A stretch of 64,000 bases of DNA from Argentina anserina. Taxonomy: Eukaryota > Streptophyta > Magnoliopsida > Rosales > Rosaceae. This document shows, in pieces, positions 49,456-61,883 of this stretch. Under the pieces are notes generated by a model. It was not told where the DNA came from, ran no database searches, and saw only the letters and a program-made list of their open reading frames with translations. Where the stretch lies: the NCBI RefSeq assembly GCF_933775445.1, contig NC_065876.1:24304001-24368000 (forward strand), read 5' to 3'. A program made the position numbers and the translations under genes. How positions within the stretch are numbered: the first letter of the stretch is position 1; the number at the start of each line of letters is the position of its first letter.

Positions 49456-49699
49456 AGTTTATAGAGAAAATGGGAAACTTGGTCTTGGTTGTCTAATAAC
49501 TAAGAGGTCCCGGGTTCGAATATCATGAACATCAACGAAAATCTTTTTCGGGTCAAATAGAAGAGGTCAAAGAGTAAACCCCACAACGTACAACTGATGT
49601 CAATCATGTCATTTCTTTAACAAGAAAATTTGTATGGGAAGAAAAGAACAGAGACGATGAATTGATGATGATGAAGAAGACTTGAAACATTACACGTAC

Positions 49700-49872
49700 C
49701 TCGTTGAACATGTGCTCTCTCCAGACGCAGCAGCAAAGGTGGTGGGCTTGCTATCTTGATCGATACAAGCTTGGGTGTGATCTTGGTTATTGCCACGCCC
49801 AGCTCTTCTCAACTTTCTCCACTTCTTCTTCTTCTCATTGCGTTTCTTCCTTGCTCTCTCACTCAGTCCCAT
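49700..49872 (-). CDS. possible first exon of a small basic protein (doubtful)
   Basis: An ATG at 49872 opens MGLSERARKKRNEKKKKWRK, a very basic stretch. The frame runs into a good donor (GAG|GTACGTG) at 49700/49699. No downstream exon was recognised. Could be chance. Confidence 0.22.
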
Positions 49873-50467
49873 GGTAAGTTGTCTAGCTAGGTTGAAAGAT
49901 TCGATCAAGAGACCTCTGCAAATGTGTATCAATCTTGATGGTGAAAGAATACGCTAGCTATTTGGGAAATGTGAGACTTAACCGGGTTTTGTGTTGGTTT
50001 TATTACTAGGATCAGGTGGTGTTTTACAACAATTGGGAGCATGCATGCCCTAATTTGTCCTTCCTCAAATGCCCTGGTCCTAATGAGTAATAATTTCTCT
50101 TTTACTTGCTCACTTCTCTAATTTCTTGTTTTTCTTTTTCTTTCTATCAAATCTTGATCCTAATTACGTACCCTTTTCATTTTTACTAATGAGTAGTACT
50201 AGATGTGAAGTCATCCAGCTCTCTGGTGACAGAAAAATATTTGGCAGTAAAAAAAAAACGATATATAGAGGAGAAATCAACATGCAGAACGTACGTTAAC
50301 AAAAGCTCATCATGCAAAATGTAAAGAATCAATTTATCAAATAATTTCACCAAGTTTTTGCTACAGAGAGCTATACTTAAGGTTTCATAGTGATCATATC
50401 AATTACTCAAAGCTGCAGCTGTATGAGAATTTCTATCAACAATTAATCATAAGTGAGAAGCCAATTT

Positions 50468-51288
50468 TTAAGGTGATCGGTGAGCAGGTAGTCTGGAACT
50501 GGTGTTTGGTTGCTCTGTTAACGGGAAGAAGTAACGATTACTTATAATTCTACCATTCTTGGGCCTCTTCATCTTGTATGACAAACCCGTATGTAGGTTT
50601 ATTAGTTTAAAACAAGACTCGGTGAGGCTTACGTACAAGCGGCCTTCAAAATTCGGGTCTAAACATATCAACCTCATTGATTCAGCCAAGTGCAGTAAAT
50701 GATGCTTCGAATACAATTTTCTGGATCCATCGGCCGTAATTGTCAGATCATCTTCTTCTTTCTTCAACTCCCAAATGTATGCCGAATTATTAAAGTCTAA
50801 AAGACACATTTGCAGACACCCTTCCACTCCGGGCACAACTCCGGCCCTCCTTGAATTTGATTGAGGCGGCAATTCTTATCATACTTGGGGTCGTCTTCAA
50901 CTATATAAGTTCAATGTAACGACATTGATGACTCTCCCCAAAGTTACTCTTACGGCTAGAACTGCTGGTCATGATGATGTTATTATTGTTGACATCACTG
51001 ATCATGAACGGGTTCAATCCAATAAGAAATTCATTACTATATATAGCAACATGATTCTCATGGCCAGATACTCGACCAGTACAGCATTTCACCATGAGTA
51101 TAGTACGTGAACATTTATATTGATATCAACAAGTCTAAATTTTTGTGGGAATGAGATAACGTACTGACTCTCTCCATTCACCAACCGCAAAGGAGAAGAT
51201 CTCCTCCTTAAATTTGTAGGAAAGTTCGTGTTCAATTGTGTCATCGTAGGGAAGAATTCTGACTACCATGCCCCGATAGTCCACACTC
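50468..51288 (-). pseudogene. truncated F-box paralogue, inverted
   Basis: Matches the 3' half of the 46936 gene (from its VDYRCMVVRILP region onward). It keeps SAYIWELKKEEDDLTI, RLICLDPN and the LP.HRS end. The homology starts abruptly at 51288, so the F-box itself is missing, and frames are broken near 50880-50900 and before 51095. Inverted relative to the intact gene. Confidence 0.88.
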
Positions 51289-51289
51289 T

Positions 51290-51560
51290 ACCGCGCGTGT
51301 GGGGCTTGTTTGAGAGCTTTTGAGAGAGAGAGAGCTACCTTGGTTCTTGTGTGGGCGTTTTACTTACAATTTTGATGTACAGTATGATGTACTGATAAAT
51401 AGAAACTCATGCATGCGCAATTTTTTTTTAATCCTTAAAGGCCCCTAGCTAATTTCCCATGTAACCTACTCTTTGATTTTTTTTTTCACTAATTATGTGA
51501 AATGGCCTTAACTTGTCTGCAAATGGATCAATAGTAGATCGATATGGTTACTCTCATTTA
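51290..51560. other. no gene seen
   Basis: Begins where the F-box homology breaks off; GA run near 51325-51335. Confidence 0.4.
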
Positions 51561-51810
51561 GAGCATCTCCAACAAATTATTCATTTTAAAGAAAAGTGAG
51601 AATTTGGAGAAAAAATATCTATTTTTCACTCTAAACAACTTCTCTATCTCATTCTCTAAAATAGAGAAATGGATGAAAGAGAATAGTTGATTCTCCAAAA
51701 TTACAAGATTTTACAAAAATTTGCATAACTAAATATTAAATGCTTGCACTTTCTTCAACAATTCAAACTTAGATTACAACTAATAAAAAATTTGCATTAA
51801 ATATTACAAG
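51561..51810. repeat. dispersed repeat, copy 1 (MITE-like)
   Basis: Starts GAGCATCTCCAACAAATT, a common plant MITE end, and matches 59826-60062 over about 240 bp (shared AAATATTAAATGCTTGCACTTT). Confidence 0.65.
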
Positions 51811-52369
51811 TCAACAAAAAGGTGGCTCACAATTAAAGAAAAACAGTTTCATTGAGAGAATAAATGGGGAAACCCCCATTTAGAATGAATGGCTAGGATG
51901 AAATGATGGCCAAGATCTAATGGCTCAAAATAAATGAGGTTTTTAGTTTTAGGAAAACAATTCCCTAAAACACAAGCCATTTTAGAAATTAAAGAAAAAT
52001 ACACCGAGTGTCGGAAAATAAATCCGCGAACACTCGTGAACTCGTAACGATGTACATGTCAACGTTGTAACCAACGTGCGATGAGTCAGAACTTGAGAAT
52101 TAAAAATGAAAAATTTGAGAGTGTTTCTAAACTCGAAATACAAGTTCAGGGTATTACAAAAATACTCCAGACCCAGTATCCACCCCATGCCTTTTCTTCT
52201 TCTTCTCTTCGATTGTCTTTCTGTGTTTTTTCTTTTTCCAATCTCATGTGATGCAGACGAAGAGGCCACAGTAGCATTGCTCTCATATCAGTCAAATGAC
52301 TTTCCCACCCCCTTCTTGCTTAATTTCCAGCCTTTCCTCATCAACATTTTCATCACATGCATGAGTCTC

Positions 52370-52420
52370 GTACTTGCTTGGGTACAGAATTCCAATACCC
52401 ATCTATATCTAAATGGAGGG
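52370..52420. repeat. 50-bp flank duplication, left copy
   Basis: GTACTTGCTTGG to AAATGGAGGG, directly before the left LTR. Matches 56731-56780 with about four differences. Confidence 0.9.
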
Positions 52421-52787
52421 TGTTAACGCTACGCCATTTAATGGGCTAAACATCGTGATTGCTCGCCGATTTAGGGTCTGATATGCCCAAAAGCCCATTG
52501 CATGTATTATCAGCCCACGATGGCAGTTTGGTAAGTTCACTGGTTACACCCTATTTGCCTCTATAAATATGTATCTCCTCTCCACAATAAGGTAAGCCTC
52601 CACACCTCCACTCACACCCCTTCTCATACCTAACTCTACATGTCTATCTTTGTAGCTGACTTAGGCATCAGAGAGTTGAAGGCCGGCCAGTCCGATCTTC
52701 ACCCCGTAACGTCGTGTGCTTGTGGGTTTCAGGTGATTAGAGAGCTTCATCGGTTCACTGGAATTCCCTCTCTGGAATCCCGACGTA
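52421..52787 (+). repeat. 5' LTR of the second element
   Basis: 367 bp, same length as its partner, with several substitutions between them. TATAAATA at 52562-52569. Confidence 0.9.
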
Positions 52788-54410
52788 AAATTTGACGCTA
52801 GAAGGAGGGTCCTCATGGGAATACCTTTATAGCTATCCACGAGCAATTCTATTTTAGAATATCTCCAATATCTTTAGAGTTCTTCAATTTGCAGTGGGCT
52901 TGAGGATCTGTGTTCTTCTTTCCTCATTCATCATCCATTTGCGGTCAACAACATCCCACCTCCACGGCCACGAGGTTTTCCACTTTGCTCAAGCATATGC
53001 TGAAACAAATTATGAGATTGGGTCAACAATTAAGTTTGTGATTAATGACGATCTGTGTCGGAGCTGATTCTCAAGAATGTTTTAGCTTCTAGGCTTTCGA
53101 GTAGCAGAGCTTGGAGAGAGAACGTGGATCTGGGACTCTCGCTCCTCTTTCACCACTGATCTACATGCAACGCGTTGCTTCACCTCCACCATCATCATGC
53201 TTGCCAAACTCTAGCGACCCAACACCGGCCTCGACGAGGCCTGAGGACCGCCGGAAAACGTCTCACGCGCCGGAACAGCAACACCCAAATTTACTCTAGG
53301 CACCCCAACATCAACCGAACTCAAAAACTTGAAAAAAGGATGTTGTGACGCCGGGGATAAGCTAAAAGGAAAGCTCATCTCGGCAGCTCGATCTGACAAA
53401 AGTCATGTCCCGGCCAAGCATTCAATCCGGCTCTCCTCCACCCCGGAGCCAAGCTTGCCGACCCGAAACCTTCACCTTGTCGGCCGCTCCTCCCAGCTAA
53501 CCCAGCGCCCCCACACAACACCACAGCCCCGACCAATCCTCCCCCGGCCCAGAGCTCTCTAGCCAAGCGCTCTTGACCTGAGCGACGTCTCATTCGCCTG
53601 CTCGAAGCTCTCCCGACAGGCACTGTTGACCCAGCCGGCCCTGCAACCCTGCCCGACGCCTCTTCTCCTGACCTGCTGTACTCCGCCCTGCCAATACTCC
53701 ATCTCTCGGCCCGGAACCACTCACTCACCCGGCCGGAGCTTCTCCCAAGCCCGACGTCGCGCCTCAGCCCAAATCCACGACCACTGCTCTGAATCCCATC
53801 TCGGCCCGCATTGACTTTGCCCAACCTTGTATCTTCTTCTCTCTGTTTTGTCCTGTGTGAACATAAGGAGAAGGGAGAAATAAGAGAGAGCCGAGTTAGA
53901 TATTGAAAGGTTAACAAAATGCATTTTGTTAATTTTGCAGTCAACAAGCTATCAACGCTCCTGATTTTCATCTCCCAATCGGATCCTCTTGACCATAATT
54001 TCCTCTCTCGAGCTAACCAATTATGAGCAGCTAGACGAGTTGACTCAGTCAACCCGGTCCCCTTTTAAAAAAAGTGGGGGCCGGGTCAAAGTCAACATAG
54101 AGATATTAAGAGGGCCGGGTCAAACTTTTGCAGTCCATGAAGATTATTTTTACCTATATATGCTACTCCAATTTTACTACGGGCACTAATAAACTCCTCC
54201 TAATGCACCCGGGACTTAAACTTTTGTGGACTATGTGTGCTCGTTTATATATCAACATATACGGCTTTCATCAAATGATCTGAATTTCGCATGCTCACCA
54301 ATTGCTTTGGTTCTCTCTCCAACGGACAACTCACACTATTTTGACTATTCTCATGTCAATAGAGACTTATTCCGTGGTATATTAATTATTGGCTACACAT
54401 ATATTTTATT

Positions 54411-54760
54411 GATTCATATTCCACCACCATGGCGCCACCACTTCCATTATTTGGCTCTCTGCTATTTGTTGGGTGTCTAATTTTGTGCTAGGACACATAT
54501 ATTTCCCCAGTGAGGTACAACTACCACCGGAAGGATTTCTTATAGGCATATGTTCATATATATTGATTCATACTTCATCACCATGGCGTCACCGCCTTCA
54601 TTATTTGGTTTTCTACTATTTCTTGGGCTACATTTATATATTTCCCCGGGACGCTTCCTTATATGAACAACGAGCTCTATGTGCCCGGACACTTATATAT
54701 TTCCTCGGTGAGATGCAACTACCATCAGGATGCTTTCTTATATGGGCAGGCTATCCGCTC
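54411..54760 (+). repeat. diverged tandem repeats inside the second LTR element
   Basis: GATTCATA(T/C)TCCA... ACCATGGCG occurs at 54411 and 54562 (about 151 bp apart). The GGACAC.TATATATTTCC block with CAACTACCA occurs at about 54490 and 54688. Confidence 0.65.
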
Positions 54761-55257
54761 GGATTCTTATGTATTTCCTTGGCAACAAGCTTTGCTGACG
54801 CTCCATTCTTTATGTATATTATCTACGTCATCTTCATGCCTCTCTGGTACACTTCCCTTTACACTTGACTCGTCATCACATTATCGCCATATACGTTCTC
54901 CATTACGCCGTATATGTTACACTATTATTGAGCACGCGTGTTACATTGCACATATTCACATATGTCACGCCACACAATAAGGCCTCTGGGCTGACACCTA
55001 AATGGCTACACTCGATGTTTATCTACGTGCGTACACTTTATTGCCCTGAATCACCTATTATTCATATTTTTACATATGCTTGCTTGACTCACTCTCTTTT
55101 GATGGTCACTCTCTCCACGGGGTCTAATAACCACGTATTCGACAATGGCTCAAACACCACGATTTTGCCAATGAGGGTCATGGGTCATTCACCAAATCAA
55201 AGATGCCCAAAATGCTATAGCCGTCTCTGGGCCTATCATTAGGATCCTAGGTCACTC

Positions 55258-55570
55258 TCCAGGTATGGATGCTCCTCGAGGTTAGTTAACCCACGTGCCT
55301 AATCGATCTTGTTAGTTCCTTGTCTAACATTGAGATCTTAGTCCACTTGTCAAGTCCTAGCTAGGCCTCTCCAGGTCGACGACGCTCATGCACTTGGTTA
55401 ACCCATGCGTCCGATGCGGGGGTCCTCGACCAAGGTCCATGAATGCTCCGAGCGCATAGTACCTAACGCAACCGGTCGGTACCTGACCCGACATCCTAGA
55501 CCTCTCCAGATTTATGGACGCTATGAGAGACTAGTTAACCCACGTGCCTAGTCCCGAGGTCCTAGATCAC
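55258..55570 (+). repeat. three degenerate tandem units
   Basis: CTCTCCAG..T.GA.G and (T/G)(A/G)GTTAACCCA(C/T)G recur at about 55258, 55368 and 55506, units of about 110-138 bp. Further short GATCCCCCGGATCA repeats lie at 55890-55970. Confidence 0.55.
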
Positions 55571-56366
55571 TCACTTGACCCATGGACACCCTGTTGCCAT
55601 CGTGACAATCTTGCCCCAACCGCTCTCTCCGTGGGTACACTCCCCGCCACATGATCACATGCGTTACGCGCATACTCGGCATGCCAGGCCGCACCGGCCC
55701 GACCTCGCCATGCCCGCTAAGGAGAGTCCTCAACACTCTCTGGCGTGGCCCCGCTTATCTCTAAAGGAACTATGTGTGGTTTGATCTCATGCTTGGGTAC
55801 GTAGGCGCTCTAGCATTCACTAGAGGAAACCATCTATCGAAGACCACTATATGGTCCCCCGGACCACGCCGCATGTCACAGACATCGCCATTTGATCCCC
55901 CGGATCACGCATGTCTCGCACATCGCCATATGATCCCCTTGGCTCACATGTCGTCGTAGGATCCCCCGGATCAGACATCGCCACATGCTCCTTCGGATTA
56001 TAACATTTGCCTCTCGATTTTCGGTTCTCGGTTCTCTTAGACCTATACTTATCTCCACATTCGGTCTCTTCGGGGCCTGGAATCTTTCCACCTGGCCCGT
56101 CCTGTAAGGAGACCGGGGGACTTATACATCGTGCACCACTTGCATGCTCATCATGCATCGCTATTACATGTTTCACGGACCATACTCACATCATTGTGCA
56201 TGTTTCTTTACTCCCAGTCCGCCCCTCTCTTGCATGGGAACTTGGGCGACTAGGGAATAGTAGTGTCGCTGCTGGTACTCCGACACTTGTTTAAGTTCAC
56301 ACTCCCAATGTTTTATTTGATAAAATCCCCACCCAAGAAAATTTCTTGACTGGGAATTTGGGGACT

Positions 56367-56733
56367 TGTTAACGCTACGCCCTTTAATGGGCTAAACATC
56401 GTGATTGCTTGCCGCTTTAGGGTCTGATTGGCCCAAAAGCCCATTGAATATATTATCAGCCCACGAGGGCAGTTTGGTAAGTTCACTGGTTACACCCTAT
56501 TTGCCTCTATAAATATGTATCTCCTCTCCATAATAAGGTAAGCCTCCACACCTCCACTCACACCCCTTCTCCTACCTAACTCTACATGTTTATCTTTGTA
56601 GCCGACTTAGGCATCAGAGCGTTGAAGGCCGGCCAGTCCGGTCTTCACCCCGTAACGCTGTGTGCTTGTGGGTTTCAGGTGATTAGAGAGCTTCATCGGT
56701 TCGCCGGAATTCTCCCTCCGGAATCCTGACGTA
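56367..56733 (+). repeat. 3' LTR of the second element
   Basis: Matches 52421-52787 throughout; TATAAATA at 56508-56515. Confidence 0.9.
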
Positions 56734-56780
56734 CTTGCTTGGTATAGAATTCCAATACCCATCTATATCCAAATGGAGGG
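56731..56780. repeat. 50-bp flank duplication, right copy
   Basis: Overlaps the LTR end by three bases (GTA); see 52370-52420. Confidence 0.9.
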
Positions 56781-56789
56781 CTACTACAT

Positions 56790-57755
56790 CACTGTTCAAA
56801 CTTTAAAGATATATATTGTCTCTACCATAACTCATTCAATATTCATACTCTAAAAGTTGAAGATTAAGACAAGAAATTGGGTTTAGAGTTCCCATTTTTC
56901 GACTCACAATTCCGACGGTGGGGAAGATCTTGATTAACAGTGAATTGGGGTTCTTGGGATTTTGGAATTTTAGGATTAAAATTTTTATATTTGTAAAGGA
57001 TCAATTGAAAATTCTGAATAGTCATGGTTTAAGATTCGAGCTTAGTCGCAGGCAGACTTGCAAACCATCGGAGTTTTACTGAGAACTTTAAAAATATTAA
57101 ATATCTTTTAACGTTATACAAAATACAATTGACTACCAGATAAAAGATCAAAAATACAAAAAACCCACCCTACAAAAGATTTAAAACAAATAAAGACATA
57201 AGTCCAAGCCCAGAAATATGTGGTCACAATTAATTGACGTTGAAAAGTCAAAATTGCACTGATTTTGCAAAAAATTATCATGCCACCACACTAATAACTG
57301 ACAAGTTTCTCTCATTATTTTTTAGTTATTTTTTACAATTTCAAGTTTTCCCGCTACCTCGTCGACATTTTGGAGAAAATTAAAACTATAAAGTTGTTTC
57401 TTATTTCATGAGCTTTCATTTGAGTATTGTGAAACATATATTTTGAGAAACATTAAAATTTCATATTTTAGCTACCATTAACAATAACATGAGGGAATAA
57501 GTACCAAACAGTAATTAAATGTAATATCGACTAACAGTACCAAAAACATGTAATTATGGGAACCTTAATAGATATAGTAGCAAACGACTATGACTGAAAT
57601 ATGATGATGAGATAAGTACTATGTGTGCGTCCAATAACATGAATGAGATGTGAAGTAATATAAAGTGTAGTAACATGTAATGTAGTAATATAAAGTGTCG
57701 TAGCAGTTTTGACGAGTAAAAGCGTAGTAGCACACTAAAATGAGTACGAGTGTAG
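56790..57755. other. intergenic, no gene seen
   Basis: AT-rich sequence with loose GTAGTAG-type repeats towards the right end. Confidence 0.4.
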
Positions 57756-57764
57756 TAGTATAAT

Positions 57765-58282
57765 CAATGTCCTAAATATCCCGACATATTCTCGATATAT
57801 CCCCGATATATCCCTGATATTAAGAAAACAATACGATAAGTTATTTATCGGTCTATTATATCGGTCAACCCGAAAAATCAAGTCAAATGGCGATATATCG
57901 GTGCCCGTTTTTTTTTAAACCACATCGTTTTGAAAAAATAATTTAAAGAAAATGAAAATTTCGTTGATAGCATTCAATAACGAGAGAGTTTATGACGAAT
58001 GACACCTTTATTTTTATTAATTATGACTATTTATGTATTTTAATTGTCAAAACAATCAAATATTTTGTTATGAAGTTTATTTAGTACATTTACTTCTATA
58101 AGTTTTAATTTCTCAAGTTTATTTGGTATATTTTGATGTATATGTTTATAAATATATTAAATTTAATTAAAAATTATCAAAATCGATAAATCTGATATAA
58201 TCCTATATATCTCGATATATCCCCGTTATATTCTTATTGTACAAAACCGATACGATGCCGATAACCGCTATTTAGACCATTG
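57765..58282. mobile_element. hAT MITE with perfect 8-bp target duplication
   Basis: The ends CAATGTCCTAAATA and TATTTAGACCATTG are inverted repeats. AGTATAAT is identical at 57757-57764 and 58283-58290. The interior is rich in CGATATATC motifs. 518 bp, no ORF. Confidence 0.87.
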
Positions 58283-58290
58283 AGTATAAT

Positions 58291-59825
58291 CGAACGAGTT
58301 AGAGCGTAGTAGCACAATAAGACAAGTATAAGTGTTGAAACATAACCCAAAAATGAAGTTTTTTTTTACAGTAGCAAGTTTTAGCCAGCAATAACAACTC
58401 GTTTTGATAGTATCAGATGTGTAAAGTAAGTGTAGTATCAGCTTTATTGCCCTGCTACTACATAAACTAAAATTGCTGGCAAACTTCTACTGTATTTGCT
58501 GGAAAAATATAAATATACTTGATTTAATTTTAATATGGAGTAATTTAGGACACATGCTACACATGGAATAAGATGTCTTTATTTGTTAAGTTATGTCTTT
58601 ATCAGCATAAAAACAACTTAAGGTGATTTATTTGTGATAAACATCTCCTTTAAGGATTTATGTGTAGTTTCCTATTAATGTTAACGAGTCAGTCAATATT
58701 GAGTTTTGTTAAGTAATGGTTGGTGGAATTCCATGTGTTAATTTTCTATTGTGGGCACATGTACTAGGATAAGGGATTTGAAGCGGGTCTCTAATTTGTA
58801 ATGTATGATTTGGTGGTTCCATTTCATCAACATCCACAGTCGAGCTCAGGTGTACATGTATTTAGATATCACCCAAAAATGTGTACTAGTTTTAGATTAA
58901 ACTCACCACTTCAAGTTACACCCCAATTCTATTTATTAGGTTGATTTGTAATTTAAAAATATATACTTTAGACCTAGTTAACAGAACCTAGATTTGCAAT
59001 AATTTACCAAACATACCACAAATTCAAAACCAAAACCATAATCCTTATTTTCGCTTGATTGAAGCTCCGTTTCGAATCTCCTTCATATATAAACAACCAA
59101 AATCACGATTTCGCATGATGGAAGCTCTGTGTTTCTAAGCCCCTTCATTAGTCAACTAATACAATATCCAATAGCATCTTAAATCTCATATGTGATCGAA
59201 GTAGCATGAATCGATACAAGGGGTTTGAATTTCAATATTATTAGCTTTAATTCTAATATCCAACGGTATTTTTCTTGGGTATATATGGATAGCTCAATCG
59301 GAGGGTGGTGGGTACGTGGAGTTGTGTCATCAATTTGTGTTGTTTTTCCTTATTTTGGTATGTAATACTCTCGACATGTTTGATAGGTTTAGTTTTTTCA
59401 GTTCTACTTGTTTGTGGTGTGTATACTAAGCCATAGGTATACCTCAAATATTGTTTTGATTATTTTGATTGAATACGTATATACTTGTGCGTGTAACCTA
59501 TGAATCTGGTTAATCAATTGTTTTTTTTTTTTGGATGTTGGATTTTTGGTGGGTTACGTAATTTTTGTTCATGTAAGTATTTCTTACCTATGGACTCAGT
59601 TGTGTTTGTGCATCAAGGTGTTATTAATGAGTGAGTAGATTGTTCCTCACGTATAGGTGGGAGGGGAGTTGTATCCCTAATTTTCTCTACAATAAAAATG
59701 CTCATTAACTGTGTATATAGGCACTCTGGTTGATTTTTGGAGGTTAATTATGGACCAAACACTAGGTCTGATTTTGTGGATTTTGTTGATTTTGCTTGGG
59801 CATCAAGGAGGATCATCTGTAATAA
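58291..59825. other. intergenic, no gene seen
   Basis: Short ORFs only. 58300-58500 continues the GTAGTAGCACA-type repeats seen left of the MITE. Confidence 0.4.
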
Positions 59826-60062
59826 GCATCTTCAACAAATTATGCATTTTAGAGAAAAAATGTCAGTTTTTCAGTCTAATAGTTTCTCCATCCCATTCTC
59901 CAAAATAGGAAAATGGATGAAAAAGAAGACTTAATTCTCCAAATTTACAGGATTTGGCAAAAATTTGCATAATCAAATATTAAATGCTTGCACTTTATTC
60001 AACAACTCAAACTTATATTACAACCAATAAAAGATCTACAATAAATATTACAAGTCCACAAT
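59826..60062. repeat. dispersed repeat, copy 2
   Basis: See 51561-51810. Same orientation, about 85 percent identity by eye. Confidence 0.65.
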
Positions 60063-60599
60063 ATGAAATTATGAAATATTTATGATTATAATAAATAAGA
60101 AAATATAATATTTAATTGTTGTAACAAATGCCAAAATCTGCCAAATAAAGAAGTAGTTGATATTTGAAGTGGTCAGCTAACCATGACATGTAGAGCTTTA
60201 TCCCCACAGAACTCCAAGCTGTCCTAATAATTTTCTATAATCTTGTTAATCAAAGCATCCATTATATTTCCATAGAAATTAATAATTACCAAAGCAACAA
60301 CAACAGAAGCATTACGTGAACTAATCCATTCTTTTGGAATTTTTTTTTAGTTTTCTTGAATTTCTTTTTATTCCTTGAAAGTTTATTTCATAAAAAAGAA
60401 AAATATACGATAAATATACGAAAACAAAAACTCCATGTATTCCATTGAATGTGCTAAATCATTTGGTAATGAGTTTTGGTATATATTTTTGGAGCATTTT
60501 TAATCTCAATTAACCTTGTTAATTTTATTTATATTAATTAAAAACTAGGCTCTTGACACGCACTAATTTATCTTTTTTTAAAATTAGGGTGATTACTAA

Positions 60600-61731
60600 T
60601 AGAAAAAAATGCTCTCGTGCTCTCTCTCTTGAGAAACCCTATGAACGTAACCTATCGGCAGCGGCTCGGCAAATCGATTGCTTCTGGGCAATAAAATTTG
60701 GACTGGTGAGGGTATCCATGCCTTTCCTTCTTCCATCCTCTTCGTCGGCAGGTTCATGGGCAGGGTGTCTGCTTGTACAGGTGTTGTGCCTACGAATGGT
60801 GGTGGAGATTTGGCAATGGGGTTGTCGATTTGTTATCAGATTACCAGGGATGAGTGGAGTCTCTGAGGGAGAGGACCATTGTTGGTTGTGGGTTTTCAGA
60901 TTGACGGCGGCATCGGCGGGCCCAAAGCCTGGCATCTTACTGTGGTGAGGTTGCGACGGTGATGTCAAATTTGGTACTGGTTTGAAGGGTTTAACTCTAT
61001 GGAGGCCTGGCTTGAGGGAGGTTGCGCTGCACCATTGCTCCGATGAGGTCATTGGAGTTGTTAGCTGCGTGCTTTGGTCAACAAGGACAACGACACCGGG
61101 ATCCGGTTTTGGGTTCGCTAATCTGGTAGTTGGCGGCCAATTCAAAGGTGTTGGATTAAGGTTGGTGCTTGTTACGCCGGGGAGGCTTGTAACGATGGTG
61201 ATTTTTGTAACTGTAGAGGCGGCTGTGACGACGGAGGTGGGATTCGTATCCTCCCGCGGCGATGGAGCCAATCTAACGAAGTTAGGCCTGATGGACTCAT
61301 CAAGTCTCTTTTGGGCTTTTTGGGTTCTGATTTGGGTTGTTGTTGTGGTGGGGCTTCTCTTTGGGCTCGTGAGCTTCTGGTTTTGGGCCCGTTGGGTTTG
61401 GACTTGTGCGTCTACCATGAATGGCGTTGCTCTAGTGTGGGCTTGGTTGGATTGGGTTTTTGTGGCCCATTATCCTCTAGTTTAGCTTGAGTCGCGTGAC
61501 AGTTATACAATGATGTGGTTATTAATTTTTATTCAGATCTTTTACATCATATATATGTTGTTAGTTTTGTGCTTCATGACTATGAAAATGTGGGTAAATT
61601 TTGACTAAATTGACTAATTTTATCTAAGAATAGCTAGTTGTTAGCTAGTTAGAAAAGATGACTCTTTTTGTCAGTTTTTAGAGTATGTTATGGCTGAAAT
61701 ATAAATAAGTTATGTTCGATTAAAAAAACTT
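60600..61731 (+). mobile_element. possible non-LTR retroelement remnant (5' part plus tail)
   Basis: A GC/GT-rich block (60640-61480) that is open on both strands for more than 160 codons but shows no known domain. It is followed by AT-rich sequence ending ATGTTCGATTAAAAAAA, which resembles the tails of plant LINEs. No reverse transcriptase is visible and no target duplication was found. It could instead be a relic of a gene promoter and leader. Confidence 0.3.
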
Positions 61732-61883
61732 GCTCAACTCGTGACCTTTTCCCAGGTAAAACCCTGATATTTTCTTTTATTTCTCAACTTTATTTTTGAA
61801 TCTGAATTGAATCATTGTTCCTTGTTCTCTAAAATTGTTTGCAGTTGCGAAGAATTGAAGCTCGGTTTTGATTTCGAATAGCC

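Larger units (their letters stand above)
52421..56733 (+). mobile_element. non-coding LTR retrotransposon (LARD-like)
   Basis: 4.3 kb element with two 367-bp LTRs (52421-52787 and 56367-56733) that begin TGTTAACGCTACG. After the left LTR comes a TTTGACGCTAGAAGGAGGG primer-site-like stretch. Before the right LTR is a purine tract GGGAATTTGGGGAC. The LTR TATA (TATAAATA) points to plus orientation. The interior has no recognisable gag or pol, so the element would depend on helper proteins. It includes a GC-rich segment (about 53150-53830) and diverged internal tandem repeats. The flanks carry a 50-bp duplication rather than 5 bp. Confidence 0.88.

Noticed and set aside
49490..49530. GGGTTCGAAT box resembling a tRNA T-arm
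   Set aside because: No acceptor stem, anticodon arm or clear box A; at most a SINE scrap.
53375..54052. 225-codon minus-strand ORF
   Set aside because: It lies in a GC-rich part of an LTR element interior and its Arg/Gly-rich composition follows from base content; no domain was recognised.
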